Below are positions 9,291-18,207 of a stretch of DNA of 64,000 bases, piece after piece. The stretch comes from Dokdonella sp. (GTDB taxonomy: Bacteria > Pseudomonadota > Gammaproteobacteria > Xanthomonadales > Rhodanobacteraceae), in the NCBI GenBank assembly GCA_024707225.1, contig JANQAE010000001.1:806001-870000 (forward strand), read 5' to 3'. The translations under genes were made by a program, and so were the position numbers. The notes under the pieces were generated by a model. That model was not told the DNA's origin and did no database searches. It saw nothing but the letters and a program-made list of their open reading frames with translations. How positions within the stretch are numbered: the first letter of the stretch is position 1; each line of letters opens with the position of its first letter.

Positions 9291-10259
9291 CGTTTCAAAC
9301 CGCTGCAGTGGGCCGCCATTCCATTCACCGTTTGATTCACCAATTCTGGCGTTTCAAACGGAAGTATTCGGCTCCGTCCCGCTATCGCCTCAAGCTGTTG
9401 AATTGGAAGCACTGCCCAAAATTGGCGGCCGATTTGACGATTTGATCAAATCGCCAAGGGGTTTGCCCATTCGGCCGCCAAGTGACATTTGAAATGCCAG
9501 TGGTGAATCGCCATTTGAAACGGCGAAGTCCGCCGGCAAGCTGCTCGCGGATTCTCGAGCCCGTGTCAATCTGATCGTGCAGGGGGAATGGCGCGTCGTT
9601 CGCGATCTCCCGGTTGGCATCCCACCACTCAAGAGACGGATGCATGTCGACCTCTTCGCCGCGCTGATCGTAGAGGGTGCCATTCCTGAATCGACCGAAA
9701 GTCGGCGCGGTCACGAAGGGAATCTGGAAGAGCACCAGCCTGTCGTCTTCAGGTTGCCGCTCGGACGCTCGGAAATGCGGGTTGTTCATGGCGGCCTCGC
9801 TCTTGACGGGATCAGTATGCGTGCTCGGCCCCAGCTGAGCCAGTCCCCGGCCAGCGCTCGGGGTAGTGAGCGCGAGCTGCCGGGCACTGAGACAGAGTGC
9901 CGAAACCGAGCGGCTCCGACGATAGGCGATCGGCTCGGCACGCTGTAGGAAATCTCGTACAGGAGCCAGTGGATAGGCCGCTGATCCGAAAGCACTCCTC
10001 AAAATTGAGTGGTGTTCACCGCCACGATCTGGAATCGCGCCAGTCGCCACAAAAGTGTGGCGACCCTCCAGGCACTTTTGCGGAGACGGTCGCGGCAGCG
10101 TTCCTGGAGTACGAGCGGACGCAGGCGCGGGAGCGTCAGCGCGCCACGCAGATTCCCGAGGGGAAGCCGCCGGTGCGGGAACATTTTCCCGGACCGGACG
10201 GCCGCGCCGGCGACCGCGCCGGCGAGAGCATGGGGTCGCCAAGCGCCGTTTGAAACGGC
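9291..10259. repeat. Cluster of short TTTGAAA/TTTCAAA palindromes
   Basis: Five copies of an odd palindrome centred on TTTGAAA or TTTCAAA lie within 1 kb: CGTTTCAAAC at 9291, GCGTTTCAAACG at 9350, CATTTGAAATG at 9486, CCATTTGAAACGG near 9511, and the best copy, GCCGTTTGAAACGGC, at 10245-10259. A perfect 16-base palindrome CGATTTGATCAAATCG occupies 9438-9453. These AT-rich cores stand out in a GC-rich window. Spacing is irregular, so they are not a CRISPR array. They could be protein-binding sites or remnants of a small repeat family. Confidence 0.45.
9382..9789 (-). CDS. Hypothetical protein, possibly foreign
   Basis: Possible 135-residue protein from ATG 9789 with GAGG five bases upstream. 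The first 75 residues look protein-like (LVLFQIPFVTAPTFGRFRNG, EEVDMHPSLEWWDANREI). The C-terminal part (RRFKWRFTTGISNVTW) is read through the TTTGAAA repeat copies and may not be genuine. No family was recognised. Lower GC content and the neighbouring repeats suggest that the segment was acquired. Confidence 0.4.
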   Translation of the reverse strand: MNNPHFRASERQPEDDRLVLFQIPFVTAPTFGRFRNGTLYDQRGEEVDMHPSLEWWDANREIANDAPFPLHDQIDTGSRIREQLAGGLRRFKWRFTTGISNVTWRPNGQTPWRFDQIVKSAANFGQCFQFNSLRR

Positions 10260-10262
10260 AAA
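9790..10262. other. Intergenic region, no gene recognised
   Basis: About 470 bases between two small minus-strand genes. Only short ORFs without known domains are present. The right edge contains the 15-base palindrome GCCGTTTGAAACGGC, four bases beyond the stop of the YodC-like gene. Confidence 0.4.
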
Positions 10263-10490
10263 TCAATCCTTCGTTCGTGCCTTGCCAACCAGCATCTTCG
10301 CGACTGCCGCCGGATCTCCATTGCCGCTCGAAGTAGAGGCGGGAGTCAGCTCTGCCGCGTCGAAATGGTCAACGTCGTATGTGCTGGTCTTCTCGTTCCA
10401 CCACCGGCAAGAAATGGCGCTACCGCTGGCGTCCATGACAATCATTAGAGGGCCACCAGACTTGTGCCGGACCTCGTCTCCGTTTTTCAT
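10263..10490 (-). CDS. YodC/DUF2158 family small protein
   Basis: A 75-residue cytoplasmic protein. ATG 10490 is preferred over an earlier in-frame ATG because GGAG lies six bases upstream and the family begins at this point: MKNGDEVRHKSGGPLMIV matches the usual GDxVxLKSGGPxMTV start of YodC proteins, followed by ISCRWW in place of the common VxCxWF. The molecular function of the family is unknown; members are frequent near prophages and other mobile genes. A tail of about 25 residues (TPASTSSGNGDPAAVAKMLV) is longer than in minimal members. It lies about 150 bases from the tRNA-Pro gene, a common integration neighbourhood, although no integrase is present. Confidence 0.75.
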   Translation of the reverse strand: MKNGDEVRHKSGGPLMIVMDASGSAISCRWWNEKTSTYDVDHFDAAELTPASTSSGNGDPAAVAKMLVGKARTKD

Positions 10491-10590
10491 AGAGCGCTCC
10501 AAGATGCCGGCGAAAGGCCGGCGTGCGGAAGCTACGCCTACCCGCGTACGGGCGCAATTTCGCCGACGCCGTTTGCTGACAAGGTGCTGA

Positions 10591-10623
10591 ACGACGAAGC
10601 CGGCGCGAGGCCGGCTTCGTCGT
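10591..10623 (-). terminator. Hairpin downstream of tRNA-Pro
   Basis: A perfect 14-base-pair stem (ACGACGAAGCCGGC ... GCCGGCTTCGTCGT) with loop GCGAG, 17 bases beyond the 3' end of the tRNA on the minus strand. No strong T-run follows. A smaller hairpin (GCCGGC, GAAAG, GCCGGC) sits at 10505-10521. The likely role is transcription termination or 3'-end protection of the tRNA transcript. Confidence 0.6.
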
Positions 10624-10639
10624 ATGACCTTGAAATTCT

Positions 10640-10716
10640 TGGTCGGGGAGACAGGATTTGAACCTGCGACTTCTACGTCCCGAACGTAGCGCTCTACCAG
10701 GCTGAGCTACACCCCG
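10640..10716 (-). tRNA. tRNA-Pro (anticodon CGG)
   Basis: The reverse strand gives a full cloverleaf starting CGGGGTGTAGCTCAGCCTGG, with anticodon stem CTACG/CGTAG, loop TTCGGGA (anticodon CGG, reading CCG) and T loop TTCAAAT. It ends with an encoded ACCA. The acceptor stem CGGGGTG/CTCCCCG pairs except for a T-T mismatch at the sixth pair. The anticodon and the family sequence support proline identity. Confidence 0.96.
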
Positions 10717-10921
10717 AGGAACCTGCCCGAACGAGCAGGGGCGCGAATGTTAACGACTGAGCGAGGGGCGTGCAAGCGTTGTCGATCGATCCGTATCGGC
10801 CGGCCGCCGATGCCGCGGCGCAGCCGCCGCCGGGAACGCTGCCGAGGGCGGTTCTGGTACGCTTTCCGGCTGCGTACGCGGCCGGCGCGGTCGGTACGCG
10901 CGACCAACCTCGAGGAACCCG

Positions 10922-12295
10922 ATGGCTCGATCCTCCGCCCGCACGCCGCCCGGCGTGCTCGAACTGCTGCCGCTCGATCAGATCGCCTTCCAGGGCATGC
11001 TCGATACGATCCGGCGCAACTACGAGCGCTTCGGTTTCCTGCCGGTCGAGACGCCGGTCATGGAGTATGCCGACGTCCTGCTGACCAAGTCCGGCGGCGA
11101 AACCGAGCGCCAGGTCTATTTCGTGCAGTCCACCGGCGCGCTCGAGAAGAGCGAGCGGCCGGAGCTGGCGCTGCGCTTCGACCTGACCGTGCCGCTGGCG
11201 CGCTACGTCGCCGAGCACGAGCACGATCTGAACTTCCCGTTCCGCCGCTATCAGATGCAGCGCGTCTATCGCGGCGAGCGCGCGCAGCGCGGACGATTCC
11301 GCGAGTTCTACCAGTGCGACGTCGACGTCGTCGGCAAGGACGCCTTGTCGGTGCGCTACGACGCGGAGATCCCGGCGGTCATCTACAGCGTGTTCCGCGA
11401 TCTGGCGATCGGGCCGTTCACGATCCAGCTCAACAACCGTCGCCTGATGCGCGGCTGGTTCGAGGGGCTCGGCATCGCCGACGGCGAGCGGCAGATGCTG
11501 GTGCTGCGCGAGGTCGACAAGCTCGACAAGCGCGGACCCGATGCGGTGCGCGAGACCCTGACCGGCGACGGCTTCGGCCTGTCGGGCGAGGTCGCCGATC
11601 GGATTCTCGCGTTCGTGAGGGTCAGATCGACCTCGCTGGCCGACGCCCATACCCAGCTCGACGCGCTCGGCAGCGGCAGCGAAACCTTCGAGCAGGGTCG
11701 CGCCGAACTGCGCGAGGTGCTCGATCTGATCCATGCGTTCGGCGTGCCGGAGTCGCATTTCGCGCTGAACCTGTCGATCGCGCGCGGTCTGGACTACTAC
11801 ACCGGCACGGTCTACGAGACGAGCTTGAACGATCACCCGCAGATCGGCTCGATCTGCTCGGGCGGCCGCTACGAGAATCTCGCCGGCAACTACACCAAGT
11901 CGCATCTGCCGGGCGTCGGCATCTCGATCGGCGCGACGCGCCTGTACTGGCAGCTGCGCGAGGCCGGCCTGATCGGCACGGCGGCCAGCACGGTCAAGGT
12001 GCTGGTCACACAGATGATGCCGGAGCATCTGCCGCACTATCTTGCGCTCGCCGGCGAGCTGCGCGACGGCGGCATCGCGACCGAGGTCGTCATGGACCCG
12101 TCCAAGCTCGGCAAGCAGTTCAAGTACGCCGACCGTGCCGGCATCCGCTTCGTCGCCGTACTCGGCGAGGACGAGCTCGCGCGCGGCGTCGTGACGATCA
12201 AGGATCTGCGCCGCGAGGATCAGTTCGAGGTCGCGCGCGCCGAACTGGCCGCCGCGCTCATGGTCGAGCTCGCGCAGGCCGAGATCACCGGCTGA
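10922..12295 (+). CDS. hisS: Histidyl-tRNA synthetase
   Basis: Class II aminoacyl-tRNA synthetase that charges tRNA-His in the cytoplasm; 457 residues. Visible motifs are class II motif 2 in [20 protein letters not shown], the histidine-binding segment [12 protein letters not shown], and CSGGRYENL with [13 protein letters not shown] (motif 3 region). A C-terminal anticodon-binding domain begins at VKVLVTQMM and ends with [16 protein letters not shown]. The start [17 protein letters not shown] agrees with the Xanthomonas-type enzyme. It is monocistronic or shares a transcript with the ammonia lyase gene 109 bases downstream. Confidence 0.97.
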   Translation: MARSSARTPPGVLELLPLDQIAFQGMLDTIRRNYERFGFLPVETPVMEYADVLLTKSGGETERQVYFVQSTGALEKSERPELALRFDLTVPLARYVAEHEHDLNFPFRRYQMQRVYRGERAQRGRFREFYQCDVDVVGKDALSVRYDAEIPAVIYSVFRDLAIGPFTIQLNNRRLMRGWFEGLGIADGERQMLVLREVDKLDKRGPDAVRETLTGDGFGLSGEVADRILAFVRVRSTSLADAHTQLDALGSGSETFEQGRAELREVLDLIHAFGVPESHFALNLSIARGLDYYTGTVYETSLNDHPQIGSICSGGRYENLAGNYTKSHLPGVGISIGATRLYWQLREAGLIGTAASTVKVLVTQMMPEHLPHYLALAGELRDGGIATEVVMDPSKLGKQFKYADRAGIRFVAVLGEDELARGVVTIKDLRREDQFEVARAELAAALMVELAQAEITG

Positions 12296-12404
12296 GGCGT
12301 CGCGGCCGCCGGGCCTCCCCCGGCGGCGCGCCGATCTGCGCCGACCGCCGCCATCGCCGAGAATCGGCGGCTTCCGCCAGGCATCATCTTCAGGACATCG
12401 TTCC

Positions 12405-14327
12405 ATGCACGCATCTCCGATCCGCCTCGACGGCACGCGCATGACGCGTGCGGAACTGGTCGCCATCGCCCGCGGCGGCACCGTCGCACTCGACACGGCA
12501 CAGCTGGCGCGCGTCGAGCGTGCGGCGGCGTTCCTCGCCGACAAGGTCAACTGCGGGGAGCCGGTCTACGGCGTGACGACCGGCTTCGGCAGCAACGCCG
12601 ACAAGCTGCTCGGCGCGCATCGCGCGCGCGACGAGCTGCCCGGCGGCAATCCCGAGCCGCGCGAAGGTACGCTGCTCGAGGAGCTGCAGTACAACCTGAT
12701 CGTGACGCACGCGGTCTGCGTCGGCCGGCCGCTGTCGGTCGAGGTCGTGCGCGCGATGCTGGCGATCCGCATCAATACGCTGATGCGCGGCCATTCGGGC
12801 GTCCGCGTCGAGACGCTGCAGGCCCTGGTCGAGCTGCTCAATCGCGGCGTCGTGCCGGTGGTGCCGGAGAAGGGCTCGGTCGGCGCCAGCGGCGATCTGG
12901 CACCGCTCTCGCATCTGGCGATCGTGCTGCTCGGCGGTGGCGAAGCCTTCGTCGGCGGCGAGCGCCTGTCGGGCGCCGAGGCGCTGCGGCGCGTCGGACT
13001 GGCGCCGCTGCGGCTCTCGTTCAAGGAAGGTCTTGCGCTCAACAACGGCACCGCGCAGATGCTGGCGACCGCGGTGCTCGCACTCGACCGGCTCGAGACC
13101 TTGCTCGAGACCGCCGATCTGGCCGCCGCGATGACGCTCGACGCGTTCGCCGGCCGCAGCGGCGCGTTGCGGCCCGAAGTCCACGCGCTGCGGCCGCATC
13201 CGGGCCAGGTCGAGACCGCGCGCCGGATGCGCGCGCTGATCGAGGGATCGACCCTGGTCGACATTCCGTACCACCTGGTGCCGCGCTTTCGCACCTGGGC
13301 GGCCGACGCCTGGCAGGGTCCGGACGCGCAGGCGCGGCGCTTCGATATCACCTGGGACTGGGTGCCGAGCAGCCAGCGCCACGGCCGCGAGGCGTTCTAT
13401 ACGCGCTTCCTGCCGTTCCGCGGCGGCAAGAAGCACCAGCCTCAGGACGCCTACTGCCTGCGCTGCATGCCGCAGGTGCACGGCGCGGTGCGCGACGCCT
13501 GGATGCAGGCCTGCCGCATCGTCGACGTGGAGCTCAACGCGGTCACCGACAATCCGCTGATCTTCCCGGATGCCGACGATCCGGTCTACGCCGAGGGCAG
13601 GGCGGCCGGACGGCCGCTGCACATCGAGGATCAGGTCGTCTCGGCCGGTCATTTCCACGGCATGCCGCTGGCGCTGGCGATGAGCTACGTCAAGGCAGCG
13701 CTGCCGGTGCTGGCGTCGATCTCCGAGCGGCGCCTGGCCAAGCTGGTCGATCCGGCGACCAACGACGGCCTGCCGGCGTTCCTGATCGGCAACGAGGACG
13801 CGACCGATTCGGGCTTCATGATCGTGCAGTACACGGCCGCGGCTCTCGTCAACGATCTGGCGACGCGTGCGCATCCGGCCAGCGTCTACTCGGTGCCGAC
13901 CAGCGCCAACGCCGAGGACCACGTCTCGATGGGCACCAACGAGGCGCGCCACGTGCTGGAGATGACCGAGGATCTCGGCCACGTGCTCGCAATGGAGCTC
14001 TACACCGCGGCGCAGGCGCTGGAATACCGGCAGGACATGCTCAACGCCGCGCGCGATCTCGCCGAGCGCGGCGGCTGGCAGGCGCTCGCGGCCAAGATCG
14101 GCAATGCGCCGCGCGACGGCGAGCCCGGCCGCGCTGCGTTCGAGGCGGAGGTGCAGGCGCTGCGCGATGCGCTCGCCGGCAGCCGCGATTTCCACGCCGG
14201 GGCGCCGGTGCGCCGCGCTCTGGCGGCGATCCGTACGCATATCGACTTCATGCAGCGCGACCGTGCGATGGACGGCGACGTGCGCGCGATCTGCGAGTTG
14301 ATCGCGGCAGGTGACCTCGTCCGCTGA
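12405..14327 (+). CDS. Aromatic amino acid ammonia-lyase, histidine ammonia-lyase-like, with large insertion
   Basis: Catalyses non-oxidative removal of ammonia from an aromatic amino acid, most likely histidine to urocanate. The MIO-cofactor site GSVGASGDLAPLSH is present, with Ala-Ser-Gly at 161-163. The selectivity segment LQYNLIVTHAVCVG resembles the SH-type of histidine lyases. Conserved FKEGLALNNGTA, QDAYCLRCMPQVHG and DNPLIFPD follow. At 640 residues it is much longer than the usual 510 or so: about 60 extra residues lie at roughly 285-345 (VPRFRTWAADAWQGPDAQ to RFLPFRGGKK), and the 63-95 loop is also longer. No hutU, hutI or hutG is adjacent, unlike a normal hut operon, so the physiological role is open. 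Naming it hutH outright would be over-confident. Confidence 0.85.
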   Translation: MHASPIRLDGTRMTRAELVAIARGGTVALDTAQLARVERAAAFLADKVNCGEPVYGVTTGFGSNADKLLGAHRARDELPGGNPEPREGTLLEELQYNLIVTHAVCVGRPLSVEVVRAMLAIRINTLMRGHSGVRVETLQALVELLNRGVVPVVPEKGSVGASGDLAPLSHLAIVLLGGGEAFVGGERLSGAEALRRVGLAPLRLSFKEGLALNNGTAQMLATAVLALDRLETLLETADLAAAMTLDAFAGRSGALRPEVHALRPHPGQVETARRMRALIEGSTLVDIPYHLVPRFRTWAADAWQGPDAQARRFDITWDWVPSSQRHGREAFYTRFLPFRGGKKHQPQDAYCLRCMPQVHGAVRDAWMQACRIVDVELNAVTDNPLIFPDADDPVYAEGRAAGRPLHIEDQVVSAGHFHGMPLALAMSYVKAALPVLASISERRLAKLVDPATNDGLPAFLIGNEDATDSGFMIVQYTAAALVNDLATRAHPASVYSVPTSANAEDHVSMGTNEARHVLEMTEDLGHVLAMELYTAAQALEYRQDMLNAARDLAERGGWQALAAKIGNAPRDGEPGRAAFEAEVQALRDALAGSRDFHAGAPVRRALAAIRTHIDFMQRDRAMDGDVRAICELIAAGDLVR

Positions 14328-14348
14328 GCGCGGGCGAGGCGGGCTCGG

Positions 14349-16073
14349 TCAGCCCGCCTCGAAGCCGTCGGCGAACAGCCTGTCGTCGCCGATGATCTCG
14401 ATGAAGACCGCGTCGGGCGTGCCGACGGTGCCGCCGTTGCGCGCGTTGCTGCCCTGGATCCAGACCAGATGCCTGCCCGGCGCGAGACCGGCGGTCGGAA
14501 TCGTGACCTGGACCGTCTCGGACGTCGCGTTGAAGCTGCCGTCGACGGGCTGCGCGGCGATCGCGACCGCGCCGCTGCGCCACGGCGGCAGGTCGACATA
14601 GGCCTGGGCGCCGGTGATCGCGTAGCTGGTCTCCGCGCCGTTGTCCTGGTTGTAGCGCGTATCGTCGATCGTCGCGCGCAGCGTCACCGCGGTGCCGGCG
14701 GCGACGCGCACGACGTCAACCGTCAGGTCGCGCGCGTCGGGCCCCTGCGGCCACTGATACGGACGGCGCGCCGCGCGCGCGGCGTAGAGCAGCGCGGACA
14801 GGTTGTGCGGCAGCGTCGCGTTCTCGAACTCGTTGCAGCTCTCGAAGAACTCCACGCCGAGCTCGATCGTGTAGGCGGCCGCGCCGACGTAGCCGTAGAC
14901 GGTGTCGACGGTGGTGCCGCGGGTCGGGTACAGCTCGACCGACTGCATCGGCCAGTAATCGTTGAACCAGGCCAGACGACGGCCCATCCGCCGCAGAGGG
15001 GCGTCGTTCGCCGATGCGGTGTCCACGTCGCCCCACGGCCACAGCACCAGCTGCGAGTAGCTGTGGATGTCGAAGAACAGACCCGAATAGTCCTCCGGCG
15101 CCGGATCGGCCAGGCTCGTGCCGCGCCGGTCGGGCAGGGCGCCGCCGCTGCAGTTGCCGCTGGCGTCGCAGGTGCCGACGGTATAGGCGACGAGGTTGCG
15201 CGTCTCCGGCTCCGAGCCGGCCGACGGCCCGCGGAAGGTCTGGTCGCAGCGTTCGGTGCTCGATCCGCCGGTGCCGCTCCAGTGGAACGGGAAGTTGCGG
15301 TTGAGGTCGACGCCGGGCTGGCTGAAGCTGGTCGGCGTGCCGGGACAGAACGCGTCCTCGACATTGGTGTTCTTGCGCCAGCCGATGCCGGTCTCGGCAC
15401 GCTTGCGGCCGTCCGGGTTGGCGTGGACGATGAAGCGGAAATCGACGTGATCGACCAGCCAGGTGCTGAGCGGGTCGCTGCCGTAGCCGGCGACCAGTCC
15501 TTCGGCCATCCGCATCAGCAGCTCGGCCGGCGTGTACTCGCGCGCGTGGATCGATCCGTACATGACCATGCGCGGACGGTCCGGATCGTCGGCCACGGTT
15601 TGCAGATTGGTCACGCGCAGCGCGCGCATCTCGTAGCCGGCGCCCGGGTTGCGCTCGCGCTCCCAGGTCGGCCCGATCGTCTCGATCTCGGTCAGGGCCG
15701 GATGCGCGGCGACCAGGGCGTCGATCGAGCCTGCGGTCTCCTCGACCGTGCGATAGCAGGCATAGCCCGGGATCGACTGCGGCGTATCGGCCACCTCGAC
15801 CGCGGCGTGGAACGCGCGCAGCTTCGCGGTCGCGACCATGTCCACGCGCACGTCGAGCCCGGCCTCGGTCAGCGCGGCGATGCCGGCTTCGTCGGTGTCG
15901 AGGCGGATCAGGCGCCGGGCCGGATCGATCTGCAGATGCTGGAAGCGCGCGCCGAGGCGGTCGACGACCGCGCGGTCGTCGTACTGCGCTTCGACGAACC
16001 AGTCCGCGGCACGGACGAGCGGACTGCCGCCGGCCGCCAGCAGCGCCAGGGCGAAGGTGCACGGTCTGATCAT
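14349..16073 (-). CDS. Secreted M14-family zinc carboxypeptidase with DGFE tail
   Basis: Extracellular metallocarboxypeptidase, 574 residues. ATG 16073 gives a signal peptide (CTFALALLAAGGSPLVRA) followed by a propeptide-like segment. Zinc ligands are H176 and E179 in SIHAREYTP and H337 in FDIHSYSQ; the catalytic Glu is E404 in AYTIELG. Substrate-binding Arg and Asn are seen in GVDLNRNFPFHW. The region from about 440 on forms a beta-sandwich (AVTLRATIDDTRYN, VQVTIPTAGLAPGRHLVWIQG). The last residues DRLFADGFEAG carry the shared tail. The active site is complete. It is convergent with the ammonia lyase gene, the two stops being 21 bases apart. Confidence 0.93.
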   Translation of the reverse strand: MIRPCTFALALLAAGGSPLVRAADWFVEAQYDDRAVVDRLGARFQHLQIDPARRLIRLDTDEAGIAALTEAGLDVRVDMVATAKLRAFHAAVEVADTPQSIPGYACYRTVEETAGSIDALVAAHPALTEIETIGPTWERERNPGAGYEMRALRVTNLQTVADDPDRPRMVMYGSIHAREYTPAELLMRMAEGLVAGYGSDPLSTWLVDHVDFRFIVHANPDGRKRAETGIGWRKNTNVEDAFCPGTPTSFSQPGVDLNRNFPFHWSGTGGSSTERCDQTFRGPSAGSEPETRNLVAYTVGTCDASGNCSGGALPDRRGTSLADPAPEDYSGLFFDIHSYSQLVLWPWGDVDTASANDAPLRRMGRRLAWFNDYWPMQSVELYPTRGTTVDTVYGYVGAAAYTIELGVEFFESCNEFENATLPHNLSALLYAARAARRPYQWPQGPDARDLTVDVVRVAAGTAVTLRATIDDTRYNQDNGAETSYAITGAQAYVDLPPWRSGAVAIAAQPVDGSFNATSETVQVTIPTAGLAPGRHLVWIQGSNARNGGTVGTPDAVFIEIIGDDRLFADGFEAG

Positions 16074-16235
16074 CGATCGATGGACTCTGCGGAAAAAGGC
16101 GGGCGACAGCATGGTCCTGAGTGCCGGTCGGGTCAACTGGACGCACCGGCCCGGCCGTGCAGCGGCACTGCAGCAAGAACCGCTGCCGGCAACCTGCTAG
16201 GCTGCCGCCGACCAGCGGCACCGGAGGGCGGGGAC

Positions 16236-16682
16236 ATGCACTATCGTGGGGTACTGGTGGGTCTGGCGGTCTGGGCCGTCAGCGGCGTGGCGCTGGCCGA
16301 CGGCGAACCGACCGTCGAGCAGCGTCTCAAGGCACTCGAACAGCGCGTGATCGAGCTGGAGCGACGGCTCGACGCACCCCAGCCGGCTGCGGCGCCGGCG
16401 CCGGCCGCACCGGCACGTGCGCCGACGACGCGTGCGGCACCCGCGTCCGCCGCTGCACCGGCCGCCGCCGAGCCGGCCGCGGCAGCGCCACCGGCCGCGG
16501 CGGACTGGCGGGCCCTGCGCAAGGGCATGACCTGGAGCCAGGTCTCGGCCGTGCTCGGCAAGCCCGGCAAGAAGCGCATCGGCGTGATGTCCGAGATCTG
16601 GTTCTATCCGGACGCCGACGGCGGCAGCGTCGAGTTCGATCGCGACGGCCGCGTCTCCGGCTGGAGCGAGCCACCGCGCTGA
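16236..16682 (+). CDS. Secreted coiled-coil protein with SmpA/OmlA-like C-terminus
   Basis: A periplasmic protein of 148 residues. GGAGG precedes ATG 16236. It has a signal peptide ending in VSGVALA, a short coiled coil (TVEQRLKALEQRVIELERRL), an Ala/Pro-rich linker of about 45 residues, and a small globular end. There WRALRKGMTWSQVSAVLGKP resembles the LxxGMSxxQVxxLLGxP helix of SmpA/OmlA (BamE-like) folds, followed by strands EIWFYPDADGGSVEF. The function is unknown; a cell-envelope or peptidoglycan-linked role is a guess from this architecture. It is divergent from the carboxypeptidase gene. Confidence 0.75.
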   Translation: MHYRGVLVGLAVWAVSGVALADGEPTVEQRLKALEQRVIELERRLDAPQPAAAPAPAAPARAPTTRAAPASAAAPAAAEPAAAAPPAAADWRALRKGMTWSQVSAVLGKPGKKRIGVMSEIWFYPDADGGSVEFDRDGRVSGWSEPPR

Positions 16683-16713
16683 GTCGAGGCGCGCGGGGCC
16701 GGATCGGCCGCGT

Positions 16714-18207
16714 TCAGTCGGCGCGCGGGTCGCCGCTCGGCGCGGACGGTGCCGCCTCGCCGGCGACCGTGCCGGATGCCCGATCGCTGCGCGTGAACGG
16801 CACGGCCGGCCCGAGTCTGAGCTGCTGCTGCCAGCGTGCGAGCTGCGCCTCCATCGCCGGCGTCGTCGCGATCTGCGGCTCGGACGGCGTTTCGATGCCG
16901 TCGGCACGTTCGCGCTGCGCGATCGACTCGCGTGCGAGCGCGAATGCCTCCGGCAGCGAGGCCGTCCGATTCAGCGCCTCGTCGAGGAAGGCCCGTCCGA
17001 AATAGGTGATGTCGGCATCGGCGCCGCAGCCGAACGAGGTGCGGTCGGCACGCGCTGCGGTGATCACCAGCGTGCCCTCGTCGCGCAGCGCGTCGACGAA
17101 GCCGCCCGAGTAGCAGGCCGAGACGATCACGACGCGCCAGCGCGGCCGCGGCGTCGCGTCGAGCGCGTCGGCCAGCGCCTCAGGCTCGATCGCATCGAGC
17201 GGCAACGGCGGCAGGTCGACCTGCAGTTGGTGGTCTTCGCTGCCGTGGCTGGTCACGAACAGCAGCAGGATGTCCTCGTCGGGATCCATCGTCGCGGCGA
17301 CGCCGTCGATCGCCCAGGTCAGATTGGTCAGCGTCGCGAGCGGCACGCTATCGAGCGTGGCCGGGTGGTTGATCAGCGTGAGCACGCGGCCGGCCGCGTC
17401 GAAGCGCTGCGAGAACAGCCGCTCGACGTGCTCGACCTCGTTGCGGAACACCGATTCGGTGCCGTCCCCGGCGAACGCGACGACGTAGAGATCGATCACG
17501 CCGGGACGCTGCGGTGCGAGACGCGCCAGGGCCTCGTCGAGGCGCTGCGGCTGCGCATAGAGCACCTGCTCGGGGCTGATCGCGTCGAAACCGGTGAATG
17601 CGCGATCGGCGTCGATCGTATCTCCGCTCTCCATGGCAGCTACGCCGGTCAGCGGCGAATGCTGCGGCAGCCAATGCCAGGACACGCCGATCAGCAGGCA
17701 GGTACCGATCGCCGTCGGCAGCGCGCGCGCCCAGCCTGCGCCGAGACGGCGCGACAGTCGCCATGCGACCAGCAACCACCACACCACGATCGCCCAGTCG
17801 AGAATCTCGACGATGCGCGCCGCGCGTGCCGCATCCAGCCCGTAGAACAGAAGCCAGCTCGCCGCGTAGGTGAGCAGATGCATCAGCAGCAACGCGGCTG
17901 CGAGCCATGCAGCGACCGGCCAGAGCAGGCGCTCGCGTCGCGCCAGCCGGACCAGGGCCCAGCTCGCCGCCAGCAGCAGTGCAACCTGTGCGAGCCAGCT
18001 GAGGATGCCGTCGGCCGAGACGCGCCACGGCGGCATCCACACGGTGCTGGCGAGCAGCGCCGTGAGCAGCAGATCGGCGAGGCACAGCGCGAAGAACACG
18101 GCCGGCCCTTCCTCGGCCGGGGCCGCGATTCGCGCGCGCGCGCCATGCGGCCCGGCCAGCAGCAGGATGCGGCAGCCGGCAGCCAGGCTCGCGAACAGCG
18201 CTCTCAT
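16714..18207 (-). CDS. Membrane protein with C-terminal C13 (legumain/caspase-like) peptidase domain
   Basis: A 497-residue inner-membrane protein. About five hydrophobic segments lie in residues 35-180 (VFFALCLADLLLTALLAS, WLAQVALLLAASWALVRL, WPVAAWLAAALLLMHLL, ILDWAIVVWWLLVAWRL, TAIGTCLLIGVSW). The C-terminal half is a C13 peptidase: DILLLFVTSHGSEDHQ carries the catalytic His (H321) and VVIVSACYSGGFVDAL the catalytic Cys (C365). The ATG overlaps the stop of mtnC (ATGA), so the two are translated together although no biochemical link is known. Substrates are unknown; the two small secreted proteins beyond mtnC are possible but untested partners. The tail is Pro/Ser/Ala-rich. Confidence 0.87.
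   Translation of the reverse strand: MRALFASLAAGCRILLLAGPHGARARIAAPAEEGPAVFFALCLADLLLTALLASTVWMPPWRVSADGILSWLAQVALLLAASWALVRLARRERLLWPVAAWLAAALLLMHLLTYAASWLLFYGLDAARAARIVEILDWAIVVWWLLVAWRLSRRLGAGWARALPTAIGTCLLIGVSWHWLPQHSPLTGVAAMESGDTIDADRAFTGFDAISPEQVLYAQPQRLDEALARLAPQRPGVIDLYVVAFAGDGTESVFRNEVEHVERLFSQRFDAAGRVLTLINHPATLDSVPLATLTNLTWAIDGVAATMDPDEDILLLFVTSHGSEDHQLQVDLPPLPLDAIEPEALADALDATPRPRWRVVIVSACYSGGFVDALRDEGTLVITAARADRTSFGCGADADITYFGRAFLDEALNRTASLPEAFALARESIAQRERADGIETPSEPQIATTPAMEAQLARWQQQLRLGPAVPFTRSDRASGTVAGEAAPSAPSGDPRAD

Noticed and set aside
9291-10259. CRISPR array
   Set aside because: The TTTGAAA palindromes are too short and irregularly spaced, and no cas genes are present.
10694-14240. 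Two long minus-strand ORFs opposite hisS and the ammonia lyase
   Set aside because: Shadow frames of two clear enzymes; Arg/Ala/Asp-rich and without family signatures.
12405-14327. Tyrosine or phenylalanine ammonia-lyase
   Set aside because: The selectivity segment reads VTHA, closer to the SH type of histidine lyases than to the HL or FL types, so a histidine-like substrate is preferred though unproven.
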